From NCBI GenBank assembly GCA_003481775.1, contig QULU01000043.1, forward strand, positions 1-37,096: DNA of 37,096 nucleotides, given 5' to 3'. The translations under genes and the position numbers were made by a program. Of this stretch, positions 1 to 8,549 are shown in pieces. Each line of letters begins with the position of its first letter. Within the stretch, counting starts at the first letter, position 1. Source of the stretch: Clostridiaceae bacterium OM02-2AC (GTDB lineage: Bacteria > Bacillota_I > Bacilli_A > Erysipelotrichales > Erysipelotrichaceae). The notes beneath the pieces are model-generated. The model searched no databases and had not been told where the DNA came from. It saw only the letters and a list, made by a program, of their open reading frames with translations.

Positions 1-6
1 AAGGGG

Positions 7-99
7 GCTCTAAATTATCGTGGGGTTGAGTAGAAATGAGCTCTAAATTATTATGGGGTTTTAGCAAGTGAACGCTAGGCTCTAAATTATCATGGGGTT
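7..99 (+). repeat. left-end array, three direct copies of the IS end repeat
   Basis: Copies lie at 7-27, 40-60 and 79-99, with start-to-start spacing of 33 and 39 bases. All match CTCTAAATTATYRTGGGGTT with one or two differences. The spacers do not match one another, so these are separate short sites and not a long tandem duplication. They are probably transposase binding sites; that role is inferred. Confidence 0.85.
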
Positions 100-102
100 T
101 CA

Positions 103-146
103 AAAAGGAGTAATAAAGTTCAAAAAATGAACAAATTACTCCTTTT
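103..146 (-). terminator. hairpin terminator after the transposase gene
   Basis: A 12-bp stem is formed by 103-114 and 135-146, with an inner GTTCA/TGAAC stem at 118-122 and 128-132. On the minus strand the stem ends in a run of Ts. It lies 31 bases past the transposase stop codon. It could end transposase transcription and also block readthrough into the element from outside. Confidence 0.7.
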
Positions 147-176
147 CTGTATGTCAAGCATTATTCATAAAGCTAT

Positions 177-1496
177 CTATTTTTTATATGATCCCCGTTT
201 TTTGCCTTTCATTTTGATCGGTATCTGTGCATCTGATAAAGAAGGCAGGGCATCTTTATTCATACAGTACATACATCGATTACGAAAGCGAGCGAAGTTG
301 ACATAACCATTTCCTGTTTTCTTGATCAGTTTAACGATGGAATTTCGGGATTCCATTATGCCATTTGATAGCCTTCTCCCATTAACTATGATAAATGAAT
401 TGATGATCTCATCTTTCCAGTTGTTCAGCATTTTATAAATGTCAACCATTTCCTGAATATGTGTTCTCCGTATTGAAATCATAACGTCATTAAAGTCTTT
501 TTCAGCATTCGCGAAATCGCTGCATGTATTAAATATCAAATAAAGGTCTTTAATATGATAAGCTTCCCTCAATTCAGAAGATATGGAAAGGACACGATCC
601 AACAACTGAGGATAGTTGATATATTGATTCAAGCGTTTGTTATACTTACGTTTACCTTCACGAACTTCCTTTTCAAGCAAGAGCCAATTAAAGTTCTTCA
701 AGAGATAGTATTCGATGGATTTTGAATCATAACCTTTCATAATACGTATTCTGACAGCATTAAGGGCATCATTGATGTTCTTGACGACATGAAAAGAATC
801 AACAGCAATATTCGCTCTGGGAAATCGAAAATGAACAACATCTCTGTAAACAGCGTACATATCCATGATGAAATAACGTACATTTGATTTTTCGGATACA
901 GGAATTTTTTCAAAATAACTAAGGAGAGAATATTTTTTTCTTTCAGGCAGCATATCAATGAGCTCATGTGTTTTGAAATCCAGAAGCAAGCAAACATATT
1001 TACTATGATTATCCTTCATTGCGTAAACTTCATCAATACATATAATTTCAGGAAAAGATTTACGTTTGATTCGTACATATAGGTCGAAAATCTCTTGGAC
1101 CTTCGTAGGTGAAATATAATTGTGACGTGCCACACTGGCGAAAGTTGAATTGGATTCTTTCAGTTCTTTCAGGACATTCAATAACGTAAGATTACTGACT
1201 ATATTACCGACAGGAGTAAAGGGATTAGATTCAAAAAAAGTTTTACCGCAAACAGTACAGACATAGCGTCTTGCACGATAATGGATAATACAAGAGTTAT
1301 GGTTAAGAGCAGAATGTTTAATAGACTTAATCTTATAATCTTTTACATGTGAAGTGCAACAAGAGCAAGCGGGACAGGGTAGCTGCTTGGGAACAAGGGT
1401 AACATTGATAACTAATGTGCCATCTTCATCACGATATGATGACGAGGATAAGATATCCTCTTGAGGAATGTTTAATAATTCTGATATAATATCCAT
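177..1496 (-). CDS. ISL3-family transposase
   Basis: This 439-residue protein is the transposase of the surrounding element. An N-terminal zinc-finger region has cysteine pairs in CPAC (41-44), CC (46-47) and CTVC (80-83), as in ISL3 transposases, where it precedes the DNA-binding domain. The DDE catalytic core is intact: D155 in the motif ICIDEVYAMK, D212 in FIMDMYAVYRD, and E382 in NGIMESRNS. The SFHVVKN motif (234-240) and the C-terminal FARFRNR segment are also typical of the family. Length is normal for ISL3 (about 400-440). The ATG at 1496 follows an AAAGGAG ribosome-binding site, and no frameshift or stop interrupts the frame, so the element may be active. Family assignment is by motif recognition; the specific IS name is not known to me. 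Confidence 0.92.
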   Translation of the reverse strand: MDIISELLNIPQEDILSSSSYRDEDGTLVINVTLVPKQLPCPACSCCTSHVKDYKIKSIKHSALNHNSCIIHYRARRYVCTVCGKTFFESNPFTPVGNIVSNLTLLNVLKELKESNSTFASVARHNYISPTKVQEIFDLYVRIKRKSFPEIICIDEVYAMKDNHSKYVCLLLDFKTHELIDMLPERKKYSLLSYFEKIPVSEKSNVRYFIMDMYAVYRDVVHFRFPRANIAVDSFHVVKNINDALNAVRIRIMKGYDSKSIEYYLLKNFNWLLLEKEVREGKRKYNKRLNQYINYPQLLDRVLSISSELREAYHIKDLYLIFNTCSDFANAEKDFNDVMISIRRTHIQEMVDIYKMLNNWKDEIINSFIIVNGRRLSNGIMESRNSIVKLIKKTGNGYVNFARFRNRCMYCMNKDALPSLSDAQIPIKMKGKKRGSYKK

Positions 1497-1594
1497 AGTG
1501 GAAAACCACTCCTTTCGTTTGAATAATTGCCTGACAACAATATTTTACAACGAAAGGTTTTTTTATAGAAATGAACAAATTGAACAAAAAGAAA

Positions 1595-1678
1595 CACCCC
1601 ACAATAATTTAGAGGGAACCAATCAATAAACCCCACGATAATTTAAAGCACCCTTTCCTCCCCACGATAATTTAGATA
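1595..1678 (-). repeat. right-end array, three inverted copies of the IS end repeat
   Basis: Copies lie at 1595-1615, 1629-1649 and 1658-1678, spaced 34 and 29 bases, all on the opposite strand to the left array. The outermost copy carries TATC before the TAAAT core where the left copies have CTC. That TATC form recurs in the decayed copy at 27.25 kb. Confidence 0.85.
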
Positions 1679-1679
1679 T

Positions 1680-1974
1680 CCGAAAGAAGCATCCCTTTTA
1701 TTTGCTTCTTCGCTGACAGCTATAGCTGAATTGGTAAAGCTGCATTATGCTGTTCCTATTTGGGTTTGTCAATTCTATATGAACCCTGAAGAAACGCAGC
1801 TTATCAGGTGAAAACAGATAATTATCCCTGTATTGCAAGGGAAAATAAACAGGAAGGACTACATGCAAAAGTGGTATGAGAAGCCTCCGGTTTCAAGGCT
1901 GCTTACAATGAAAATCACTTTTTCTATTGCAGTTTCATACTGCCATGTCCATACTATAGGCAGGAGGTGATTAC
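1680..1974. other. intergenic stretch with a possible dead transposase fragment
   Basis: No intact gene is present. One forward frame at about 1690-1811 reads SLTAIAELVKLHYAVPI and then runs to a stop. This faintly resembles the segment before PLYRQE in IS66-type TnpC transposases, but the match is short and stops being similar at the key residues. Further on, 1887-1906 can form a weak AGCCT/AGGCT hairpin without a U-run. I see no promoter I would defend. Confidence 0.3.
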
Positions 1975-2739
1975 ATGGAGGATTTTCTGCATGCGACGGC
2001 ATGGACAATGACTGAGCCACAGCCCTATGGACTATTTCATATCGTTATATTGCTTGGTGGTATTCCTCTGTCTGTTATGCTGGCATGGAAGCTTAGAAAG
2101 GTGAATGAGCGCTGCTATCATCGTATACTGTTTGTAATAGCAGTGATTTTACTGCTATCTGAATTATATAAACAGCTGTTTCATTTTTATGTCATGGATA
2201 ACAAAACCTACGACTGGTGGATCTTTCCTTTTCAGCTATGCAGTCTTCCCATGTATCTTTGCGCACTTCTTCCCATTATGAAAAAAAGCAGATGGCTGAT
2301 TCCTCTGGAAACCTTCCTGATGGATTTCAATCTGCTTGGTGGACTGATGGCGCTGCTGGTACCGGATGGTCTCATGCATCCTTACATCACTTTGACTCTG
2401 CACGCCTTTATCTGGCACCTTCTTCTTCTCTTTGTTGGCTTTTTCATCGGTTTTTCAAGACACGGTGATACATCTTTTTCAGGCTATATAAAAACTCTTC
2501 CCATTTTATTTGTCTGCATAGGAATCGCCACACTGCTCAATGTTTTATTTCACTCCTATGGAGATATCAATATGTTCTATATCAGTCCTTATAAAATCAC
2601 AACCCAGCCTGTATTCTCTCAGATTATGAAGCATACAGGCATATGGATCGGCAATATCATTTATATTACGGCAATGTGTATCGCTGCCTTTCTCATTCAC
2701 AGAATGTTTGCCACGCTTCGTCAAAGCTGCGAGAAATAA
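1975..2739 (+). CDS. YwaF-like (TIGR02206-type) integral membrane protein
   Basis: This 254-residue protein is almost entirely hydrophobic, with about six to seven predicted membrane segments. The segment FPFQLCSLPMYLCALLPI, the preceding LLSELYKQ motif and the GGLMALLVPDG motif fit the TIGR02206/YwaF family of unknown function. The ATG at 1975 has a good GGAGGTG ribosome-binding site 6-7 bases upstream. It converges with the kinase-like gene on the other strand, and the last 47 bases of the two reading frames overlap. No function can be assigned beyond membrane location. Family placement rests on recall of YwaF motifs, not on a search. Confidence 0.72.
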   Translation: MEDFLHATAWTMTEPQPYGLFHIVILLGGIPLSVMLAWKLRKVNERCYHRILFVIAVILLLSELYKQLFHFYVMDNKTYDWWIFPFQLCSLPMYLCALLPIMKKSRWLIPLETFLMDFNLLGGLMALLVPDGLMHPYITLTLHAFIWHLLLLFVGFFIGFSRHGDTSFSGYIKTLPILFVCIGIATLLNVLFHSYGDINMFYISPYKITTQPVFSQIMKHTGIWIGNIIYITAMCIAAFLIHRMFATLRQSCEK

Positions 2740-3460
2740 GCTGATATCCTCCATCTGTACAAAGCTTCCACACCTCATCACTGCTCAAACCCTTCTGTAA
2801 GACACGCTGTACATTGCAGCGATCGCTTTTTTCATAAAAAACCTCTGCCTGCTCTTTGCTTAGACCACCGCGGCTTTTTCTGTCAATGAGTCTGTCGCGC
2901 AGCAGATTTTCCTCTGCCTGTATAAATACACAATAGTCACATAGTGTAGAAAGAGAGCGATAGGGTTCCTCATCCAACAGAAGATAATTTCCTTCCACAA
3001 GAAGGATACTGCCTGTAACGTGCAGCTTATGCTTTAGCGGCTCATGAAGATTACGATCATATACCGGCCACCAGGTATCGCTTCTTTTTGTTTCCTTTAT
3101 CAACGCATACATTGCTTCTGCATCAAATGTTTCCGGAGCACCTTTTATTTCCTTTAGTTTTTTTCCATTAAGCAAATGAGAATCCAACCAGGCATTCGTA
3201 TAATGAAATCCATCCATACCGGCATACTGCATATCCTCACAGCCCAATTCTCTGGCAAACTGACAGAGTGCTATAGCAAGTGTGGATTTTCCTGTAGCAG
3301 GAGGAGCGGCCAAAAAGACAATGAGTCTTTTTCCTGATTCTTTTTGCAGCTGTATGATATGTTGAAGAAACGGCACAAATATTGTTTTGATATCCGCTTC
3401 CCTGTATTTTGCCTGTACTTCATATCCATTTACCTGGATTGCTAACGTTCGTATACCCAT
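2693..3460 (-). CDS. uridine kinase / phosphoribulokinase-like P-loop kinase
   Basis: A 255-residue soluble kinase of the nucleoside/nucleotide kinase (PRK/UDK) fold. The P-loop AAPPATGKST begins near residue 51 and lacks the usual first glycine of GxxxxGK[ST]. The AGMDGFHYTNAWL segment corresponds to the substrate-binding DxFH region of uridine kinases. PVYDRNLHEP and ILLVEGNYLLL are the PxYD and VEGxxxL motifs shared by this superfamily. The RDRLIDRKSRGGLSKEQAEVFYEKSD segment is the lid and adenine region. Known members phosphorylate nucleosides, pantothenate-like compounds or sugars; the substrate here is unknown. A near-consensus promoter lies at 3479-3506. The 3' end overlaps the convergent membrane-protein gene. 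Confidence 0.8.
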   Translation of the reverse strand: MGIRTLAIQVNGYEVQAKYREADIKTIFVPFLQHIIQLQKESGKRLIVFLAAPPATGKSTLAIALCQFARELGCEDMQYAGMDGFHYTNAWLDSHLLNGKKLKEIKGAPETFDAEAMYALIKETKRSDTWWPVYDRNLHEPLKHKLHVTGSILLVEGNYLLLDEEPYRSLSTLCDYCVFIQAEENLLRDRLIDRKSRGGLSKEQAEVFYEKSDRCNVQRVLQKGLSSDEVWKLCTDGGYQLISRSFDEAWQTFCE

Positions 3461-3478
3461 TGTATCACCCTTTTTTTC

Positions 3479-3506
3479 ATTATAAGTGGTTTTTAGTTAT
3501 TTTCAA
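3479..3506 (-). promoter_or_regulatory. sigma-A promoter of the kinase-like gene
   Basis: Minus-strand TTGAAA at 3501-3506 is followed after 16 bases by TATAAT at 3479-3484. This places the start of transcription just upstream of the ATG at 3460. Confidence 0.65.
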
Positions 3507-3726
3507 AGTATATAATTTAGATTTTTTACATTCTGTTGCATAGCAGCTCTCATTTGATTTTAGCAGACAGACAAACAATCTTAATAATGCTTAAATCCAG
3601 TACAATCCCTACTGACAGTATGCTATGATGATTACTGTTAAAATGATTACTGATAAACACACGGCTGTATGCTACAGCTTTTCAGAAGCTGTAGATTGCA
3701 GTCCAGTACTCACAGAAAGGAAACTC

Positions 3727-4122
3727 ATGAATATAGAGAAGAAATACCGTATTGTTAAAATCTCTTTCATCCTCGTATCCTGCTTATTATGTATTGTATC
3801 GTATGCCATAGGAACCTATATCAGTGAACGTAAGGAAGAACAGCGATTCGCAAAAAGCATCCGTGGAACCTATGTCAGTGCCGATAGCTTTACGAATATC
3901 AGTCTGGATGATGAGGAGCAGCTTTATTATTTGTCTGGTACTCGTGTCTCTCACGGTAAATATAAGAAGCTTAATGAACAGGTTTTTAAGCTGCTTTCCG
4001 GATCTTTGAAGGGCGCCTACATCGTTAAGGATTCCAATGGTGATATTATTTTTATCGAGCAGGATACGTATGCCGATCGGTTTAAAAAATACGATAATCA
4101 GATTACCATTGTATCGGAATGA
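3727..4122 (+). CDS. small protein with one membrane anchor, unknown function
   Basis: I do not recognise this 131-residue protein. It has a short basic start (MNIEKKYRIVK) and one hydrophobic segment at about residues 9-32, followed by a charged, probably extracellular domain. That domain contains a RGTYVSADSFTNISLDDEEQLYYLSGT segment suggestive of a small beta-rich fold, a type common in Gram-positive surface proteins. I chose ATG 3727 because AGAAAGG lies just upstream; an in-frame ATG at 3625 would add 34 residues but has no clear ribosome-binding site. It stands alone between a divergent kinase gene and the ABC transporter. A signal-anchor topology is inferred from hydrophobicity. Confidence 0.6.
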   Translation: MNIEKKYRIVKISFILVSCLLCIVSYAIGTYISERKEEQRFAKSIRGTYVSADSFTNISLDDEEQLYYLSGTRVSHGKYKKLNEQVFKLLSGSLKGAYIVKDSNGDIIFIEQDTYADRFKKYDNQITIVSE

Positions 4123-4174
4123 GAATCTTAAACTGCATGTTTTCATGCGTATGTTTCCACAGGCCGCATTCAGG

Positions 4175-4195
4175 AAGGAATATATCCTTTTTTTT
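4175..4195 (+). terminator. weak terminator after the small membrane protein
   Basis: AAGGA at 4175-4179 pairs with TCCTT at 4185-4189 and is followed by a run of Ts to 4195. The stem is short. Confidence 0.4.
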
Positions 4196-4238
4196 GCTTT
4201 CCGCTATTTTCTATACATTGGGAATCAGTGGATATGAA

Positions 4239-4267
4239 TTGTAAGCCGCTTCTAATTCGTGTATAAT
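4239..4267 (+). promoter_or_regulatory. sigma-A promoter of the ABC transporter gene
   Basis: TTGTAA at 4239-4244, a 17-base spacer and a perfect TATAAT at 4262-4267. The start codon lies 32 bases further on. Confidence 0.7.
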
Positions 4268-4298
4268 AATGCAGTATGCGAAATGGAGGGATTTTTGA

Positions 4299-6074
4299 GT
4301 GGAAGTTATGAAGAAATTTATAAGCTACTATAAGCCATATAAGACTGTATTCTTTCTTGATATGTTCTGTGCACTTGTGATCAGTGCAGTGGATCTTGCA
4401 TTTCCACAGATTCTGAGCTATCTGAATACTACATTTTATATTCAACCGAAGGATATGATTATGGACAGTCTGCTTCTGCTTGGTGCAGGACTGCTTGTAA
4501 TGTATATCGTTCGTGCAATCTGCCGGTATTATGTAACAGCACAGGGACATATTATGGGAGCACGTATGGAGAGCGATATGCGTCAGGATCTGTTTGATCA
4601 GTTTGAGCGGCTGTCCTTCTCCTACTATGACCGGAACAATACCGGTGAAATGATGAGCAAGCTGGTTTCTGATTTGTTTGATATTTCAGAGTTTGCGCAT
4701 CACGGACCGGAAAATGTATTTATCTCGCTATTGAAAATTATCGGTTCCTTTCTATTACTGCTGTACATCCATGTACCGCTGACCCTGATTCTGATTGCAG
4801 TAACGCTAGTTATGCTGATATTCAGTATGCTGCAAAATAAGAAAATGCAGGCAACCTTTATGGATAACCGCCGTAAGATTGCCGGTGTCAATGCAAGCCT
4901 GCAGGATTCTCTTGCCGGTATCCGTGTTGTGAAATCCTTCGCCAATGAAGATATTGAGCGTGATAAATTTTCTCACAGCAATCAGCTGTTTCTACAGTCC
5001 AAGACGAATAACTATTACCGTATGGGACTGTTCCATGCCGGGAATAATTTCTTTCAGGGAATGCTGTATCTGACAATTCTAGTTGCCGGCGGTTATTTTA
5101 TCGCCAATGGAACACTCGATCCAATTTCTCTTGCGACCTATGCACTGTATATCAACATCTTTGTGGCACCAATTGAGGTTCTGGTTGAATTTACAGAGAT
5201 GTTTCAAAAGGGCTATTCCGGCTTCAAGCGATTTCTGGAAGTCATTGAAACAGAACCGGATATTCAGGATGCACCGGATGCGCAGGAGCTGAAGGATGTT
5301 CAGGGTGTCATCGATTATGATCATGTGACTTTCTCCTATAATGATGAAGAGCATGTTTTGGATGATGTTTCTATACATATCGAAGCAGGCCGTTCCATTG
5401 CTCTGGTTGGACCAAGTGGCGGAGGAAAAACGACAATCTGTTCCCTGCTTCCAAGGTTTTATGATGTAAAAAACGGAGCTGTGCGTGTGGATGGACAGGA
5501 TATTCGATCGCTGACACTGGAAAGTCTTCGTAAGGCAATCGGTATCGTTCAGCAGGATGTTTATCTGTTTACCGGAAGCGTAAAAGAGAATATTGCATAT
5601 GGAAAACCGGGATGTACAGATGAGGAAATTATTGAGGCCGCAAAAAAAGCAAATATTCATGATTTCATCATGGGACTGCCGGATGCCTATGATACCTATG
5701 TCGGTGAGCGAGGTACACGACTTTCCGGAGGTCAGAAGCAGCGTATCAGTATTGCCCGCGTCTTCCTGAAGGATCCGAAAATATTGATTCTGGATGAGGC
5801 CACAAGTGCACTGGATAATGAAAGTGAACGGCATATTCAGAAAAGTCTGGAAGAGCTGGCAAAGAACAGAACCTGTATTACGATTGCACATCGTCTTTCC
5901 ACCATACGCAATGCAGATGAAATTATTGTTATCTCTGAAAATGGTATGGAGGAAAGAGGAACACACAATGAGCTGCTTGCGAAGGGCGGCACCTATGCCA
6001 AATATTATCATATGCAGTTTGAAGGTCTTGATTTTGATGAACAGACACGTGAGACCCTTCATTCCAGACAATAG
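4299..6074 (+). CDS. ABC exporter half-transporter (membrane domain plus ATPase)
   Basis: A 591-residue fused permease/ATPase of the MdlB/LmrA/MsbA class, which works as a dimer to export lipids, drugs or peptides. The first ~320 residues form the six-helix ABC transporter domain, including the coupling-helix region FSYYDRNNTGEMMSKLVSD. The C-terminal half is a complete ATPase: Walker A GPSGGGKTT, Q-loop IGIVQQDVYLF, signature LSGGQKQR, Walker B ILILDEATSALD and switch histidine in IAHRLST. The start is GTG at 4299, with GGAGGG eight bases upstream. It is a single-gene transcription unit with promoter 4239-4267 and terminator 6078-6106, so it either homodimerises or its partner is encoded elsewhere. 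The substrate cannot be told from sequence. Confidence 0.93.
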   Translation: MEVMKKFISYYKPYKTVFFLDMFCALVISAVDLAFPQILSYLNTTFYIQPKDMIMDSLLLLGAGLLVMYIVRAICRYYVTAQGHIMGARMESDMRQDLFDQFERLSFSYYDRNNTGEMMSKLVSDLFDISEFAHHGPENVFISLLKIIGSFLLLLYIHVPLTLILIAVTLVMLIFSMLQNKKMQATFMDNRRKIAGVNASLQDSLAGIRVVKSFANEDIERDKFSHSNQLFLQSKTNNYYRMGLFHAGNNFFQGMLYLTILVAGGYFIANGTLDPISLATYALYINIFVAPIEVLVEFTEMFQKGYSGFKRFLEVIETEPDIQDAPDAQELKDVQGVIDYDHVTFSYNDEEHVLDDVSIHIEAGRSIALVGPSGGGKTTICSLLPRFYDVKNGAVRVDGQDIRSLTLESLRKAIGIVQQDVYLFTGSVKENIAYGKPGCTDEEIIEAAKKANIHDFIMGLPDAYDTYVGERGTRLSGGQKQRISIARVFLKDPKILILDEATSALDNESERHIQKSLEELAKNRTCITIAHRLSTIRNADEIIVISENGMEERGTHNELLAKGGTYAKYYHMQFEGLDFDEQTRETLHSRQ

Positions 6075-6077
6075 ACT

Positions 6078-6106
6078 AAAAGCACGGTTATGCACCGTGC
6101 TTTTTT
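6078..6106 (+). terminator. intrinsic terminator of the ABC transporter gene
   Basis: AAAGCACGG pairs with CCGTGCTTT across a seven-base loop, followed by six Ts. It begins a few bases after the stop codon. Confidence 0.85.
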
Positions 6107-6172
6107 GTTACACTTCCTGTAATGACGATATCCTTCCTTCTGATGCTCAGCAGGCTATAAACACGATCTGTG

Positions 6173-6541
6173 TTACGGCAGTCTTGAATAATGCACATGC
6201 ACCAGCTTCTTACCTTGCGGATAGCTGCGATAAATTTGTGTTTCTCTGCCCTTATTCACAATGCATTCCCCACTTTCCTTCATCGTCGCATGCAGCGTCC
6301 AATAAAAGCGTACAATCGTGATATCACAGAACTCCTGAATTTTGACATCATCCTGTCGCAGATCACGCGTTTCATACTGTGCCATCGCTCCGTGATAGAA
6401 GGATGTGAGAATAGCCTCGAGTCCTTCCACTTCACCCTTGGGGAAAATCATGGAGCACTCATCCTGATCACTCCATACCTCACGAATGAGCGAATCGCTA
6501 CAGGTATTCACTGACTGTATATAGTTTTCCAGTTCTTTCAT
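6173..6541 (-). CDS. SnoaL/NTF2-like small protein
   Basis: This 122-residue protein fits the SnoaL-like/NTF2 fold. It has an N-terminal helix pair, a tract resembling IFPKGEVEGLEAILTSFYHGAM, and ends in KKLVHVHYSRLP. The W-x-I/L-VHxHYSRLP ending is characteristic of CaMKII-association-domain-like and SnoaL_3 proteins (here the usual tryptophan is a lysine). Members are small alpha+beta cone proteins, some enzymes and some ligand binders; no catalytic residue can be assigned here. The ATG at 6541 follows a GAGGTGG ribosome-binding site. It lies downstream of and codirectional with the PTS regulator gene, with a weak hairpin between them, so it may or may not be cotranscribed. Confidence 0.6.
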   Translation of the reverse strand: MKELENYIQSVNTCSDSLIREVWSDQDECSMIFPKGEVEGLEAILTSFYHGAMAQYETRDLRQDDVKIQEFCDITIVRFYWTLHATMKESGECIVNKGRETQIYRSYPQGKKLVHVHYSRLP

Positions 6542-6598
6542 ACGTTACCACCTCAATATAATCGTACGCACAGCTGGAAGGATTGCAAGAACAAATTT

Positions 6599-6616
6599 AA
6601 AAAGCTTATGCTTTTT
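6599..6616 (-). terminator. hairpin at the end of the PTS regulator gene
   Basis: AAAAAGC and GCTTTTT face each other across the stop codon of the regulator gene. The U-run on the minus strand is short, so termination may be partial and allow readthrough into the SnoaL-like gene. Confidence 0.45.
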
Positions 6617-8549
6617 GTTCGGTATCGAACAGATATTTTCTGATTTCCTCAAGACTGTTGCAGCTTTTCAACATATGCGTCTGTTCATCATCAGAAACAA
6701 TCCGAACAATGCGACGAAATATTTTACTGTATTCCGTACTGATATCCTCACCAATCGCAGCAAAGAATACAAGGTCAACAAGCTGATCATCCCATGCTAT
6801 TGTATGGTCGAGCTTAATAATCAGTATCACGGAATTCTTTACTGCTTTTTTTGTACCATGCGGTACGGCAACACCACGTCCGATTGCAGTTGATGAATAC
6901 TGTATTCTATCATAGACGGACTCTTCAAATGATGCTGTAACATATCCGTTATTCAACAAATAGGTACAATATTTATGGATGAGAGATTTGCGATTTTCAC
7001 AGCTGTCCTGAAAATAACAGAGATAGCTGTCAAACATGGTACGCAGCTCCAGGGTATGCTTGATTTCTCTGGCAAAAATCCAGTGCCGAATTTGGGCGCT
7101 TGATGTTTCTGTAAACAGGTGATCGATATTTATGATATTGGATGCATGCAGCCGATGGGTGGTAGCATTCAGTATGAGATCATGTTGATTCTCCAGCTCT
7201 TTTGATATTTCATCACTACGTATGATTTTTACGATTTCTATTTCACCAAATGATGATTCCACCATACTTTTTATATAGGATTCAAATGTAATACCGGCAT
7301 CACAAATCAATAAGCAGCGTATGGAACGGATATTTTTGGAGCGATTCAAGGCTCCGACAATATGAAGACAGATAAATCCAAGCTCATTGGCATCGAAATA
7401 AATGTGCTCCTTCTCTTCAATTTTGTCAATCGTTGTCATAATCGCTACATAGACCTCTGTATACTTCGTTTTGATTGCTTCCAGCAGAGGATTCTCACTA
7501 GAAATACCATACTTCATTCTCCGTATAGCTGGCTTCATATGGTTGCAAAGATTTTGTTTGAGCTGTTTATCCTCCGACAGGTCGACATTCAGACGTTCTG
7601 AGACCAAATATATAAATTTTTCCAGCATGACATTATCCAAATCCTGAAACTGTTCCTGATTTTGCTGCTTACGGGTTGAAAGTATCACTCGTTCCAGATA
7701 ATATATTTCCTCCTCGGGAAGAGATACATGAAAGGCCTGCTCCAATTTCAGTTTCATGATCGTTGCTACATAGTATTCCTGTAGATCCGTGCTGATGGTT
7801 GTCTGTTTTTGTACAGACCTATCAATGCGACAGCGTGTCAGCAATATACAGCATTTGAGAATAAGCATACCGAAATCATAATCACAGTAATGGGTATTTA
7901 GATTGATTTCCGATGATTTGACAATCGGAATTATCATACGAATCATCTGTGCATCAAATATAGCTTTCATTTTCTGATATACTTCATCCGGAAGTCGAAC
8001 ATCCAGATCATTGTGCTGATATTCCTGAATCGGCAGGGTTTCCACATAACGATAAAAAAGATTTCGGATTTGCTCCTCCGGTCCCTCCAGTGATAATCCA
8101 AAGCTTGCTCGCTTTTGAAGCTTACAATCATATTTCTCTGCAATCTGTTCTACTTCTTCTAAAACAGGCATGAGTGATGATTTTGAACGATATATCGCAT
8201 CCGCAATTTCCTCCATACGAATTGCATTTCTATAAGTTAAAAGCATATGCAAAACAGTATGTAAATCACTTCCCTTTTCCAATGGTGCAGAGGCTTCAAA
8301 GCGATTTAATTGCAGCTGTCGATAAATCGCCTCTCTCTGTTTTTGTGTGCAGTGAAGACATATGCCGATATTCGGTTTTTTTATCAGCGAGGCTCCATGA
8401 AGAAGCGGCAGAAAATTCATGTCCTGAAGGTCACTGTGTATCGTGCGCGGAGATACCGAAACCTGTTTGGCAAGCTCTGCTACAGTTAGAAATTTCTGTT
8501 CTTCTAATAGGATACTCAAAAGTTCCATCCACCTTTGTGTTTTTTTCAT
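6606..8549 (-). CDS. PRD-containing PTS-dependent transcription activator (MtlR/ManR/LicR type)
   Basis: A 647-residue multidomain regulator that senses sugar-PTS activity through phosphorylation. An N-terminal helix-turn-helix (about 1-80, LTVAELAKQVSVSPRTIHSDLQDM) and a second HTH region (about 90-160) mean it binds DNA, unlike the RNA-binding BglG antiterminators. Two PTS regulation domains follow; PRD2 is clear from LCNHMKPAIRRMKYG and ELGFICLHIVGALNR, which carry its two histidines. Next is an EIIB-like domain with ICDAG and a C-terminal EIIA-fructose/mannitol domain with H564 in AVPHGT. ATG 8549 is preferred over GTG 8567 because GGAGG precedes it by the right distance. It is divergent from the mannosidase-PTS operon, which it most likely controls; that target is inferred. 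Confidence 0.88.
   Translation of the reverse strand: MKKTQRWMELLSILLEEQKFLTVAELAKQVSVSPRTIHSDLQDMNFLPLLHGASLIKKPNIGICLHCTQKQREAIYRQLQLNRFEASAPLEKGSDLHTVLHMLLTYRNAIRMEEIADAIYRSKSSLMPVLEEVEQIAEKYDCKLQKRASFGLSLEGPEEQIRNLFYRYVETLPIQEYQHNDLDVRLPDEVYQKMKAIFDAQMIRMIIPIVKSSEINLNTHYCDYDFGMLILKCCILLTRCRIDRSVQKQTTISTDLQEYYVATIMKLKLEQAFHVSLPEEEIYYLERVILSTRKQQNQEQFQDLDNVMLEKFIYLVSERLNVDLSEDKQLKQNLCNHMKPAIRRMKYGISSENPLLEAIKTKYTEVYVAIMTTIDKIEEKEHIYFDANELGFICLHIVGALNRSKNIRSIRCLLICDAGITFESYIKSMVESSFGEIEIVKIIRSDEISKELENQHDLILNATTHRLHASNIINIDHLFTETSSAQIRHWIFAREIKHTLELRTMFDSYLCYFQDSCENRKSLIHKYCTYLLNNGYVTASFEESVYDRIQYSSTAIGRGVAVPHGTKKAVKNSVILIIKLDHTIAWDDQLVDLVFFAAIGEDISTEYSKIFRRIVRIVSDDEQTHMLKSCNSLEEIRKYLFDTEQKA

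Larger units (their letters stand above)
7..1679 (-). mobile_element. ISL3-family insertion sequence with iterated ends
   Basis: One transposase gene on the minus strand is bracketed by two sets of three short repeats. The left set is in one orientation and the right set is in the opposite one, as expected of terminal inverted repeats. The best outer pair shares the 17-base core TCTAAATTATCGTGGGG at 9-25, inverted at 1660-1676. The left boundary could lie at or before base 1, since the window starts there. No convincing 8-bp target duplication is visible, so the exact ends are uncertain. The right end is placed near 1679 because a decayed copy of the same end at 27.25 kb shares sequence up to that point. 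Confidence 0.8.

Noticed and set aside
7..99. CRISPR-like repeat array at the left end
   Set aside because: The ~20-base repeats recur at irregular 33-39 base spacing with 12-18 base spacers, only three copies, and are mirrored at the other end of a transposase gene; they are IS end sites.
1690..1811. Possible IS66 TnpC remnant
   Set aside because: Only about 17 residues look similar and the diagnostic PLYRQE motif is not present. Mentioned only as a weak possibility.
5079..6095. 338-codon frame antisense to the ABC transporter
   Set aside because: It is the complement of a confident gene, has no ribosome-binding site and no domain; typical shadow.
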